The notes beneath the pieces were generated by a model, which was not told where the DNA came from, did not search any database, and worked only from the letters and a program-made list of their open reading frames with translations. The position numbers and the translations under genes are program-made. Shown piece by piece: positions 24,691 to 33,333 of a DNA stretch of 64,000 nt. Within the stretch, counting starts at the first letter, position 1. Every line of letters begins with the position of its first letter. The DNA comes from Sphingomonas sp. (lineage in GTDB: Bacteria; Pseudomonadota; Alphaproteobacteria; Sphingomonadales; Sphingomonadaceae), in NCBI GenBank assembly GCA_017418975.1, contig JAFOMG010000017.1, positions 1-64,000 on the forward strand, written 5' to 3'.

Positions 24691-27594
24691 TCAGAGCTTC
24701 ACCGAGAAACGGGCGTAGAGGAACCGTCCGCGCGCGTCATAGGTGTAGATGTCGTAGTTGATCGGCGCGTTGGCATAGGAAGCCGGCGGCTGGGTATCGA
24801 ACAGGTTGTTCACCCCCAGGCCGAAGCGCGCCTTGCCCTCGGAGACATCGAAGCCGACTTCGGCGTCGAAATAGGTCACCGCCTTGGTCTTGGCGTCCTT
24901 CACCGGGTTCACCACGTCGGTGGTCTGGCCGATATAGCGCGCGCGCAGCACCGCGTTGGCGCCTTCGCCATCCCAGCTCAGCGAGGCCTGGCCCTTCCAG
25001 CGCGGATAGGTCGCGCGTGGCGTGTCGCCCTTGCCGGCGCGGTTGTCGATGATCGTGCCGCCGGTCGCGGGATCGGGCGCGACGGTGCGGAACGAGCCGA
25101 GATACGACACGTCGGTGACGGCGGCGATCTTGCCGATGCCCGTGCGGAAATCATAGCGCACCGTTGCGTCGATGCCGTCGGTCTTGATCGAATTGAGGTT
25201 CTGCGCGCCCTGCAGCAGGTTCAGCACCGCGCCGGTGCTGGCGTCGCGCTGGACAAGATCGCAGAACACACCGCCGCGAAGGGCGCACAGCTGGAGGATC
25301 TGCGTCGGCGTCTGTGCCGCGATCGCGTTCTTGATCTTGATGCTGTAGTAATCGACCGTCACCGACAGCCCGCGCAGCGGCGTCAGCGCGATGCCTGCAC
25401 TGATGCTGTCCGACGTCTCCGGCCGCAGGTCGCGATTGCCGCTGATCACGCCGGGGATCAGGCCGTTGAGATTGTAGTTCGCCTGGTTGTAGCCCGTCGG
25501 AACGCCCGCGCAGCCGGGCTTGCCGCTATTGGCGCTGGCGCCGCCATTGCACGGATCGGTCCCCTGGAAGCTAGTCTGGCGCGCGCCCTGGTAGAGCTCG
25601 AGGATCGAAGGAGCGCGGAAGCCCTGGGCATAGGTGCCGCGCAGCAGCACGCCCTCGATCGGACGATAGCCGGCACCGGCCTTGAAGGTCGCCTTGCCGC
25701 CGACGGTCGAATAGCGCGAATAGCGGCCGGCCAGGCTGATGTCGAAGCTCTGGCCGAGCGGCGAGTCCTTCAGGATCGGAACCGAGAGCTCACCATAGAT
25801 TTCGTGCAGGTCATAGCTGCCGCTGGTCGGCGTGCGGGTCTGGACGGTGGTCTTGGTGTAGAGCGCGCCGTTCAGATAGGTCGGAAGGGCGTTCGCCACC
25901 GGATCGGGATTGTCGACGCCGCGGTTGCGGCGATACTCATAGCCAACCGCGAGCGCGACCTCGCCGGCGGGCAGGTTGAACAGCGTGCCCGTGGCGTTGG
26001 CGGTCGCATCGAACAACTCGGTGTAGTTGCTCTCGCGCGCGGTGAAGCGGATGTAATTGGCCTGGTCCGCCGTCATCGGGCCGAACAGGTTGACCGGCAC
26101 GCAGCCCGCCGTCGCGGCGCAGGTCGCCGGATTGCCCAGCGCGAGATAGAGATTGTCGTAGTTGATGCCGTTGAGAGCCGAGGTCTCGATGCGGTTCTTC
26201 GAATAGCTGGCGAACGTATCCCAGTGCCAGCGGTTGCCGAACAGGCCGAAGCTGCCGTCGAAGCCGCCCGCGACGCGCCAGGTTTCGACGTCCTGGACGT
26301 TATCGCGATTGCCGACGTCGCTCATCACCTTGCGGATGCGGAAGGCCGAGTTGGCGGCAAAGGCGAGCGCGTTGGCGGTGGGCACGCCATTGGCGGTGCC
26401 GAACGGATTGAACGCCTGGTTGTTGGGGATGTAGAAGCCGCGGACGGTGCCCGCGGTGCCGCCGATGTCGAGCAGCACGGGCGAGAACAGCTGGTCCGAC
26501 TTGCGGTCGTTGTACAGGCCTTCGACCCGGAACTTGACGCTGTCGCTGAGTTCATAGTCGAACCGGCCGTAGAAGCCGTAGCGCTTGGACGGCCCGGCCG
26601 AATAGATGCCCTGGGCCTGGGTATTGTAATAATCGCCCGGCAGCGCCGCAGTGTGGAACGCGTTGTCCGCGCTCGCGCCGGTGCCGTAGATCGTGCCCGC
26701 GCCGTTGAGCGCGACGGGCGCGCTGGTGCCGGCGAAGCCCGGCGCGGTGCCGAAATAGGCGTTATTGGCGAGGCCCGGCAGGATGTAGAGGCCGGCCGGG
26801 CTCGTGCCGGGCGTGGTTACCGGAACTAGCGAAGTGGTGGTGAGCGGCCGGTCGTCGGTGCGAATCGAGGTCGACTGGTAATAGCTGCCCGACAGGATGA
26901 TCGAGGCGCGGCCGAAGCGCTTTCCGACATTGAGCGTCGCCGAATATTCGGCGCCGTCGCCCTTGTCGGTCACGCCCGCCCGGGTCGCGGCGCGGATGCC
27001 GTCGAACGGCTGGATCGTCTTGATGTTGACGACGCCGGCGATCGCGTCGGCGCCGTAGATTGCCGAGGCGCCGTCCTTCAGCACCTCGATCCCGTCGATC
27101 ATCCCCATCGGGATGGTGTTCAGGTCGACGAAATCGCGGAAGCCGCGCTGGCCGACCGCGTCGACCCAGCGATGTCCGTCGACCAGCACCAGCACGCGGT
27201 TGCCGCTGCCTTCGGCGCCGCCGAGATAACGCAGGTTGATCGACGAGGCGCCATAGGAGGTGCCCTGGGTGCCGTTGGAGTTCAGGCTGACGCCGGCCGA
27301 GGGCAGTTTCTGGAGCAGGTCGCCAAGCGATGCGCTGCCGGACTTGGCGATGTCGTCCGAGGTGATCGTCAGGAGCGGGCCGACGCTGGCGGCATCGCGG
27401 CGCTGGATGCGCGAACCGGTGACAATGATCTCGCCCTGCGGCGAGATTGCCGTATCCGCCGGCGCCGGCTCCGCGGCAGGAGGCGCTTCCTGAGCGCTTG
27501 CTGGCGTGACCATCGCGATCGTTGCCAGGCTCGCACCCAGCATCATCGCACGACAACTGGCGGCTACGCGCCCCGAAGCACCCTGTTCGATCAT
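24691..27594 (-). CDS. TonB-dependent receptor
   Basis: A 967-aa outer-membrane receptor. It has a signal peptide ending at ASAQ (about residue 35), the TonB-box-like GEIIVTGSRIQRRD, a plug with LGDLLQKLPSAGVSLN and GIEVLKDGASAIYGADAIAGVVNIKT, and a barrel with the final FSVKL. The plug pattern is that of receptors often linked to peptide or small organic ligands. First gene of the run with the carrier, hydrolase and LysR regulator; divergent from the CapA-family gene. Confidence 0.93.
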   Translation of the reverse strand: MIEQGASGRVAASCRAMMLGASLATIAMVTPASAQEAPPAAEPAPADTAISPQGEIIVTGSRIQRRDAASVGPLLTITSDDIAKSGSASLGDLLQKLPSAGVSLNSNGTQGTSYGASSINLRYLGGAEGSGNRVLVLVDGHRWVDAVGQRGFRDFVDLNTIPMGMIDGIEVLKDGASAIYGADAIAGVVNIKTIQPFDGIRAATRAGVTDKGDGAEYSATLNVGKRFGRASIILSGSYYQSTSIRTDDRPLTTTSLVPVTTPGTSPAGLYILPGLANNAYFGTAPGFAGTSAPVALNGAGTIYGTGASADNAFHTAALPGDYYNTQAQGIYSAGPSKRYGFYGRFDYELSDSVKFRVEGLYNDRKSDQLFSPVLLDIGGTAGTVRGFYIPNNQAFNPFGTANGVPTANALAFAANSAFRIRKVMSDVGNRDNVQDVETWRVAGGFDGSFGLFGNRWHWDTFASYSKNRIETSALNGINYDNLYLALGNPATCAATAGCVPVNLFGPMTADQANYIRFTARESNYTELFDATANATGTLFNLPAGEVALAVGYEYRRNRGVDNPDPVANALPTYLNGALYTKTTVQTRTPTSGSYDLHEIYGELSVPILKDSPLGQSFDISLAGRYSRYSTVGGKATFKAGAGYRPIEGVLLRGTYAQGFRAPSILELYQGARQTSFQGTDPCNGGASANSGKPGCAGVPTGYNQANYNLNGLIPGVISGNRDLRPETSDSISAGIALTPLRGLSVTVDYYSIKIKNAIAAQTPTQILQLCALRGGVFCDLVQRDASTGAVLNLLQGAQNLNSIKTDGIDATVRYDFRTGIGKIAAVTDVSYLGSFRTVAPDPATGGTIIDNRAGKGDTPRATYPRWKGQASLSWDGEGANAVLRARYIGQTTDVVNPVKDAKTKAVTYFDAEVGFDVSEGKARFGLGVNNLFDTQPPASYANAPINYDIYTYDARGRFLYARFSVKL

Positions 27595-27634
27595 GTCTAC
27601 TCCCCGTGCATTCTTATTGATTCGGGCAAAAACT

Positions 27635-27647
27635 ATCCAAGTTGGAT
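27635..27647. promoter_or_regulatory. Palindrome between TonB receptor and CapA-family genes
   Basis: ATCCAA-G-TTGGAT, a perfect 6+1+6 palindrome 41 bp before the receptor start, in a divergent promoter region. A candidate site for the LysR regulator encoded at the end of the receptor operon. Confidence 0.35.
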
Positions 27648-27759
27648 CGAAGCGATAGCTGATGGCGGAACATCATCGAGGTATATCCAATTCGGTATGT
27701 CATTGCTGGTCGTTTGGCTTGATTGATTATGGTGTCCGACCAAAGAGGCGAGGGGAACG

Positions 27760-28806
27760 ATGCGACACCATCCGGATCGGCGGCAACTGCTGGGCGCACT
27801 CGGCGCCTTTGCCGGGCTTGGCGTGGCACCTGCAGCCATGGCACACGGTCGCTCGCCCCTGCGCGTAATGCTGCTGGGGCAGTCGTTGATCCAGCAGGAT
27901 CTTTGCGCCATTGGATGGCCCGGCAGAGCGGCCATAGCCGACCGGCTGCACCGCGCCGATGTGGTATTCACCGACCTCGAGACTGCGATCGATGTCCCCG
28001 GTGCCGGCGCGCCGACGCGGAGCGGGGAAGTGCTCCATGCGGCGCGACCGGAAGTGATCGATTGCCTGCGCGGCCTGGGCGTCACCATGGTCACCACCGC
28101 CAATAATCATGCCTGGGACCTGGGGACGGCGGGGATCATGGCGAGCATCGCCGAGCTTGACCGGCGCGGTGTCGCCCATGCCGGCAGCGGAGCCGATCTG
28201 GCATCGGCTGCAGCGCCGGCGATCCAGTCGACGCCGCATGGCAGATTCGCGCTGGTCGCCGCGGCGGCGGGCGCGATCCGCGAAGGGGCGGCGGCCACCG
28301 CTGATCGCCCCGGCGTCAATGAGCTTCGCCGGAACGCCGATGGCGCACTCGAGCCGGTGGATGTCGAGCGGGTGCTGGGCGCGATCCGCTCCGCCCGTGC
28401 CGCAGGCGCGACGGTGCTGATGTGCCTCCACAATCACTACTGGGAACCCCGGCCTGCCGACACGCCGGCCTGGCAGCGGGATTTCGCGCGCGCCTGCGTC
28501 GATGCCGGCGCTGCTGCTTTCGTGGGGCACGGTGCACCGATGATGCAGGCGCACGAACTCTATCGCGGCGCCCCACTCTTCCACGGTCTTGGCAATTTCA
28601 TCTTCCAGACGCGCAAGGCCGATGGGGTATATGGCGCGGAAACCTGGAGATCGATGATCGTCGATGCCCGTTTTGCCGAAGGACGTTTCATCGATGCGCA
28701 GCTGATCCCGATCGTCCTCGATCCGGCCAAGGCAGGGGAGTTCTCGTTGGGGGTTCCCCATCTCGTGCCGGCTGCGACGACGAAATTGTCCGCCGGGCGA
28801 GGCTGA
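27760..28806 (+). CDS. CapA-family (PgsA-like) metallophosphoesterase-fold protein
   Basis: A 348-aa protein with an exported, possibly Tat, N-terminus (DRRQLLGALGAFAGLGVAPAAMA). CapA motifs: VVFTDLETAI, TTANNHAWDLG, MCLHNHYWE, FVGHGAPMMQ and FHGLGNFIF. Members of this family are linked to poly-gamma-glutamate synthesis or hydrolysis. No other pgs/cap genes are here. Divergent from the TonB receptor, carrier and amide/ester hydrolase, so a role in scavenging a gamma-linked or acylated amino-acid polymer is possible. Confidence 0.88.
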   Translation: MRHHPDRRQLLGALGAFAGLGVAPAAMAHGRSPLRVMLLGQSLIQQDLCAIGWPGRAAIADRLHRADVVFTDLETAIDVPGAGAPTRSGEVLHAARPEVIDCLRGLGVTMVTTANNHAWDLGTAGIMASIAELDRRGVAHAGSGADLASAAAPAIQSTPHGRFALVAAAAGAIREGAAATADRPGVNELRRNADGALEPVDVERVLGAIRSARAAGATVLMCLHNHYWEPRPADTPAWQRDFARACVDAGAAAFVGHGAPMMQAHELYRGAPLFHGLGNFIFQTRKADGVYGAETWRSMIVDARFAEGRFIDAQLIPIVLDPAKAGEFSLGVPHLVPAATTKLSAGRG

Positions 28807-29042
28807 CGGCGACCCGGTGAATAGAGGTCCGTGCCGACCGGGAAAGGGAGGCACCGTGCATTGATTAGCGCGGGTTCGCTGGCGCAAGGGCGTCAGGACT
28901 GGCGGCGAAGCTTGCGGTGCCGGCATAGGGCGCGCTGAACGTCACCGACCTGCTGCTGACGATCGAGCCATGGGTCGACCCGGAAGGCGGATGGATCGAG
29001 ACCAGCGTCAGCGGAATATTGCGGTTCGGATTATAGTTGTTC

Positions 29043-29294
29043 GCCTTTGCTACGCCATATCGCCTGGTGAAGCTCGACATCGACATCGACATCGTCAAGA
29101 TCGATGCCTCCTACGTCCATCGTCTGGATGCTCTGAAGCGCCTGGTGTCCTACGCTCGTGCGCATGTCAGGCATGTGGTCGTCGAAGGGGTGGAGACGCC
29201 GGAGCACTTCAAGAACGCTCTCCTTGCCCGTGCTACGCATGTCCAGGGCCGCTTCATTGCGGAAGAAGCGCCGCTTGTCGCTCTTCCGGCCGTC
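29043..29294 (+). pseudogene. EAL-domain (c-di-GMP phosphodiesterase) C-terminal relic
   Basis: The frame RLVKLDIDIDIVKIDASYV, then RLVSYARAHVRHVVVEGVETPEHFKN and THVQGRFIAEEAP is the C-terminal third of an EAL domain; the EAL active-site motif itself is missing. The fragment stops where the 317-bp resolvase-derived repeat begins. The stretch 28807-29042 holds nothing clear. Confidence 0.7.
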
Positions 29295-29611
29295 GCCAAT
29301 GACTTGGCGTCGCGCTCTGCCAATTCCGGTCGCTCCATGGTGGGCGAGGGGAGGGCGTGACGGCGATCTAGAGGTCGAGGACGGTGGTTTTCCACCGGCT
29401 CCGATCCATCTCGTTTCCTATCTTCGGATTTCGGCGGGCAGGCAGAGAATGACCTCCGAGCGTACCAGGGCTGCGCTGCAAGCCGCGAAAGTACGCGGCG
29501 TCGCCCTGGATGGCGACAGGGGTAATCTGCCTGCGGCCGCCAAGGGAGCTCAGGCAAGCGCAGCCTTGATGCAAGCGCGGAGTGGAGCGCCGTTTTGCAG
29601 ACCGACGCGAC
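29295..29611 (+). pseudogene. Resolvase-derived 317-bp repeat, copy B
   Basis: Same length, orientation and internal deletion as 7654-7970. The plus frame reads HLVSYLRISAGRQ joined to MTSERTRAALQAAKVRGVALDGDRGNL. It follows directly on the EAL relic, as if inserted there or as if marking a deletion end. The stretch 29612-29869 shows no gene. Confidence 0.75.
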
Positions 29612-29869
29612 ATTGATGTACGTCGCGTTATGCTGCCGCACGGAGCAGTTCGTTCCTGGCTGCTGCGGCAAGTTCCGTAGCTGGGCCGGATACCCGGCTT
29701 GGGCCTCGCAATTCGAGATGATTGCAACCTCTTGCAACCAATTCCCACGCTATGCCGCGCTACGCTGGTAGAAAATACGATCCTCTACGCTTCGGCACTA
29801 CGCCAGGTGGGGCGGACACGAGGCAGTATCAGGGCGAGACCAGTATACGCGCAGCCGTGAGCAATTGCT

Positions 29870-30149
29870 GGGTTGGAACGGGCGCGCGGCGATAGAGGAT
29901 GTCGCCGAACTCGGGGGAGCGCCCGACTTCGGAAGCGATCAGCCGATGCAACGGCAGCCGGCGGCGATGCTGCTGGATTGGCGCGGGCGCCGTTGCGGGA
30001 ACGCTCGCCTGGCCGCTGCCGGCATGGCGATTTCAGCCGCGACCGACCGGGTGCTGGCCAACTCGGCCGCGCGGACGCGGGACCTTGGCGGGCCGCTGGG
30101 AACCATGGCGTTCGCCGACCGGCTGATCGCGGCGATTCCTCCCGTCTGA
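29870..30149 (+). pseudogene. Isocitrate/isopropylmalate-dehydrogenase-like C-terminal relic
   Basis: The frame contains AAMLLDWRGRRCGNARLAAAG and ARTRDLGGPLGTMAFADRLIAAI, the pattern of the C-terminus of beta-decarboxylating dehydrogenases (RTRDLGG-x-x-GT). The catalytic and cofactor parts are missing. A decayed gene end. From 30150 to 30480 I see nothing else. Confidence 0.5.
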
Positions 30150-30484
30150 TCAATGGCTGCTTCCGGCGCTTCTCATGCTTTGCGTGGCGCCGAAGCGACC
30201 TGGCAGTGGCGGCTCGGCTCGACAATATCGGTGTCCTTGCCCGGTCGGTATCCGGATGCCGTTCGGCGACGCGCCGCCTCCACGTTCCAGAATGGAAAGC
30301 TTCCCCCGGCAACAACACCATATGCGCCCCAAGCACCGATCGGGAACATGCGCGCCGGGGACGGTTGGTTCGCCACAGGCACCGCGAAGCGTGAAGCCAC
30401 GGTGCTGGTACGGCGGTTGCCGGCAAATGCATGACGATGATGTCGCCAAATTGTAACGGCTACGTATCATTCGCGGCAGAATAG

Positions 30485-30519
30485 AGTTTCGGCCGGTTTC
30501 ATAAGAACCGGCCGAAACT
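30485..30519 (+). promoter_or_regulatory. Perfect 14-bp hairpin in the leader of cargo gene 1
   Basis: AGTTTCGGCCGGTT and its exact complement are separated by seven bases (TCATAAG). The hairpin ends 19 bases before the GTG start and just in front of the GGGGA ribosome binding site. No T-run follows, so it is not a standard terminator for the plus strand; it may shield the start region or act as an mRNA-protecting or attenuating structure. Confidence 0.6.
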
Positions 30520-30538
30520 TAATCATGGGGATCCTATC

Positions 30539-31285
30539 GTGAGAGTGCTGAGTGCATATGAGATCAATTTGGTGGCCGGCGGTTGGGGCACCGGCAGGGA
30601 AGACGAGCGTCAGAAAGAAAATGAAATCGTGGTAACCGGTCATCGGGACGGTTTCGACTTCGGAGAACGATACGACCCCACCGGTGACACTTGGGAAACC
30701 TTCTTCCCCGAGAACGACAGCGGCGAGTATTTCGGTGGCGGGGGCGGCCAGTCGGCGGCCAGCGGCAATGGGCTTACCGACGAACAGCGGGATGACGCCC
30801 TCACGGTGATCGAATCCGCCCGCGCGCTGCTGCAGCAGGCGATCGAGAAATATGGCGCCGGGACAATGGCCGATATCAACGGCAGGATCCTGCCCGCCTG
30901 GGAGCTTCTCGAGCATCTCGGTACCTTGATGAACGTGCTTCAGGCCGGAAATCTGATCTGGAGCCTGGAGAACGGAACCAAGGGCCTGGCGGACGCGATC
31001 GGCTTCATCGCGGCGATTGCCGCGGTCGGCGTGGCAGGTGAGCTCGGCATAGGCGTTGGTGCCGCGGCGCTTTTGGGCGTTGCGGTCGAGAAGCTCGTCG
31101 TGAGCGGTTCGATGCAAGTGAATGCCGTTACGGGCACGGTAACGGAAATAGTCCGCGAAGAGATTGACGAGGTTGTCCAGAACAACCCGGGGCCCGACTT
31201 CAATCCCATGGACCCCGATGCCTGGTTCGATGGCCTCTTTGGGATACCGCATCAGGACCGCCCGGTGCTCGCCCCTCTCCCCTGA
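30539..31285 (+). CDS. Double-glycine-leader secreted protein 1 (putative bacteriocin/toxin)
   Basis: A 248-aa protein starting with GTG. Residues 1-15 (MRVLSAYEINLVAGG) are a canonical double-glycine leader: Leu at -12, Ser -11, Glu -8, Ile -7, Val -4, Gly-Gly -2/-1. Shortly after it comes NEIVVTGHR (28-36), like the TonB box of the receptors in this window. Then a Gly-rich linker (65-78), helices (81-145), and a long Gly/Ala-rich hydrophobic stretch (149-188) that could insert into membranes. Two sister cargos with the same leader lie at 38933 and 44481, and the matching C39 exporter lies between those two. A perfect terminator follows. Known: such leaders are cut by C39 ABC transporters. 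Inferred: an exported membrane-active toxin. Confidence 0.75.
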   Translation: MRVLSAYEINLVAGGWGTGREDERQKENEIVVTGHRDGFDFGERYDPTGDTWETFFPENDSGEYFGGGGGQSAASGNGLTDEQRDDALTVIESARALLQQAIEKYGAGTMADINGRILPAWELLEHLGTLMNVLQAGNLIWSLENGTKGLADAIGFIAAIAAVGVAGELGIGVGAAALLGVAVEKLVVSGSMQVNAVTGTVTEIVREEIDEVVQNNPGPDFNPMDPDAWFDGLFGIPHQDRPVLAPLP

Positions 31286-31297
31286 TGGAATAGCGCA

Positions 31298-31330
31298 GCC
31301 GAGCGAACGCGAGTTCGCTCGGCCTTTGAT
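31298..31330 (+). terminator. Intrinsic terminator behind cargo gene 1
   Basis: A perfect 11-bp stem (GCCGAGCGAAC and its complement) with a GCGA tetraloop followed by CTTTGATT. It separates cargo gene 1 from the M16-like gene 20 bases further on. Confidence 0.8.
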
Positions 31331-31350
31331 TGTGTGGATGCGATATAGCC

Positions 31351-33024
31351 ATGCCTGACAAGTTTACGGCACTCGCGGGTTTGGTTGCGGGGCTATTGCC
31401 ATTTTCCGGCGGTCAGGACGTTGACGCGGGGCGGTCGGGTACGTGGCTTTCCGGCGATGTCGTGACGGTGCGCATGGATACCGATGGGCCGGCGGACATG
31501 AGCTCGCTTCGTCTGATATTGCCGACGGGCAAGCTCTACGAAGATGTCGGATCCTGTGGCAGCTCGCACCTCTTCGAGCATCTCGTGGGGCGCAGCATTG
31601 CGCTGAGAGATGCGGAGCTGGCGAAGTTCGGCTACCGCGTGGACGGGTTTACGGGGCCCGGCAGGATAGTGATCTCGATCGATGTCGGTGGCGGCCTCGA
31701 GGGCGTACGCGCCGCGGCAATGGCGCTTTCGGAAGCGGTCGCCCGTCCCCTCGCCACGCCGGCGGATGTTGCGGCCGAGCGGCGCGCAATAGCGAGCGAG
31801 GGGGTCGCGTCCGCGGCCGCGGGGCCGATGGCTGCCCTGGCTTCCTTCGTGCCGATTGAGCGGCGAGAGGTGCTGCTTGGCCATTGTGGAGCGAAGGCGG
31901 GGCAGGCCGGCCTGCCAAAGCTGCCTCCCTTCGCCGGCGCGCCGCAGCTGTTTGTCTGGAGCAAGGTTCCCGAGGCTGCGCTTCGAACTGCCATGATACC
32001 CATCAGAATTCCTGGCGCCGCCCGAAAGGACGCGCCTCTCGGCTGGACGGGGACACGCGCCGAGGACGCAGCTGCTCGAAGCGACCTGGCGGCCGCCAGC
32101 GCCATCACATTGTTCGCGACCTCCGCGCACCGTGTCACACCGGAGATCTACCGGGGATATTTGCTGCTCCTGGCCTATGCCGCCGATGGACATCGCGGAA
32201 TGCGCGTTGCCGTCACGAGCCTCGACGAGAATAGCTTGCTCGGCAGCCTGGAAACACCGGAGGCGGCTCCCCTGGCGTCGCGCATCCTGGAAAGCGCAAG
32301 GGCGCTCGCCGACGGCCGCGCCGATCCTCGGAGGGTCGCAAGGGTCGATACGAGCGTGCGCGACGGCCTCTGTCGGCGCGTGGCGGCCGCAAGGCAGATG
32401 CCGCCGCCGCTCATCGCTCGGCGGATCGCGCTTGCTCCGTCGGCGAGACTGGAGGACGAGTTGGCGAGGATGCAATGCAGCGGGAGCCAGTCGCCCGGCG
32501 ATGCGGAGCAGGTCGCCAAAGCCGGCGCGACGCATTTCCTGAACTATGCGTTGTTGCGTGGCGGCCTGTCCGCGGCGCCGCCCATGAGCCCGTCTCCGCC
32601 ATATGTCGTCCGCACCGTTCGCCTGTGCACATCGGCGGACGCTGGCATGGCGGCCGCGGCGATCGGGCCCGCCGCGCTGATCGTGCAGCGGCAACTTGGA
32701 TATGCGTTGCGCTTCAACTACGGGAGCGTCAGGCGGCTGACGGTCGCTCCGCAGCCTGAGGCCGGCAGGGCGTGTCTTGGACTGACCTTCGAGGGAGAGA
32801 CTCTGGCGCCAGCTCTCACCGATGCCGCAGTGGAGCAATGGGTTCGCGGGACCGGGAGGAAGGATTTCAGCACGCAATTTTGCTTCGACGTGCGGAGCGG
32901 TGCCGGCGGCGATCGCCCAACGCAATTGGAGAAGTTCGCTCAAATGACGTCGTCCGAGTGCATCGACGCGATCAAGCGGATAAATCCGGAGCGCATGCTC
33001 GCTGCCATGAAGCTGGAGAAATAG
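31351..33024 (+). CDS. M16-like zinc metalloprotease, exported
   Basis: A 557-aa protein. The N-terminus (FTALAGLVAGLLPFSGG) is a short signal-like segment. HLFEH at 73-77 is the inverted zinc motif HxxEH of M16 peptidases (pitrilysin, insulinase), and AERRAIASE (142-150) supplies the third ligand Glu at the usual distance. The second half looks like the inactive repeat of M16 folds. It follows cargo gene 1 behind a terminator. Periplasmic degradation of the cargo (self-protection) or of its leader is possible; a housekeeping role cannot be excluded. No strong ribosome binding site; an earlier start seven codons upstream exists. Confidence 0.65.
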   Translation: MPDKFTALAGLVAGLLPFSGGQDVDAGRSGTWLSGDVVTVRMDTDGPADMSSLRLILPTGKLYEDVGSCGSSHLFEHLVGRSIALRDAELAKFGYRVDGFTGPGRIVISIDVGGGLEGVRAAAMALSEAVARPLATPADVAAERRAIASEGVASAAAGPMAALASFVPIERREVLLGHCGAKAGQAGLPKLPPFAGAPQLFVWSKVPEAALRTAMIPIRIPGAARKDAPLGWTGTRAEDAAARSDLAAASAITLFATSAHRVTPEIYRGYLLLLAYAADGHRGMRVAVTSLDENSLLGSLETPEAAPLASRILESARALADGRADPRRVARVDTSVRDGLCRRVAAARQMPPPLIARRIALAPSARLEDELARMQCSGSQSPGDAEQVAKAGATHFLNYALLRGGLSAAPPMSPSPPYVVRTVRLCTSADAGMAAAAIGPAALIVQRQLGYALRFNYGSVRRLTVAPQPEAGRACLGLTFEGETLAPALTDAAVEQWVRGTGRKDFSTQFCFDVRSGAGGDRPTQLEKFAQMTSSECIDAIKRINPERMLAAMKLEK

Positions 33025-33027
33025 CAG

Positions 33028-33324
33028 GTGTTCCGCCGCCCTCGCTGCCCGAACTGTCGCCGGCCGCTTTCGCTCCTGGAGAGCTACCGGGCGCGCGTAT
33101 CCCGATTTCCCTGCCCCGGCTGCGGAGCCTCGATAAAGATCCCCGCTGCAAGGCAGTTCGTGCTCGCCGTACCGCTTTTCCTGGTCTTTCGAACGATCTC
33201 GAATGCCGATTGGGATCTGTTCGCCAGGGTGGGCGTCATCCTTGCCCTGGCGGCGCTCGTCATCGTCATCGAATATCTTACGGTTTCGATGATCACCTAT
33301 CGACGCGGAGACCTGGGATCGTGA
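33028..33324 (+). CDS. Small zinc-ribbon membrane protein
   Basis: A 98-aa protein starting with GTG three bases behind the M16-like stop. It has CPNC at 8-11 and CPGC at about 29-32, a four-cysteine zinc ribbon, then two hydrophobic helices (about 43-57 and 66-90). No family is recognised. Co-transcribed with the protease gene; an immunity role beside cargo 1 is a guess. Confidence 0.65.
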   Translation: MFRRPRCPNCRRPLSLLESYRARVSRFPCPGCGASIKIPAARQFVLAVPLFLVFRTISNADWDLFARVGVILALAALVIVIEYLTVSMITYRRGDLGS

Positions 33325-33333
33325 TCAGCTTCT

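Noticed and set aside
28865..29098. Short minus-strand frame with VSIHPPSGSTHGSIVSSRS
   Set aside because: It has no start signal and overlaps the EAL relic; it might be a fragment of another gene but cannot be assigned.
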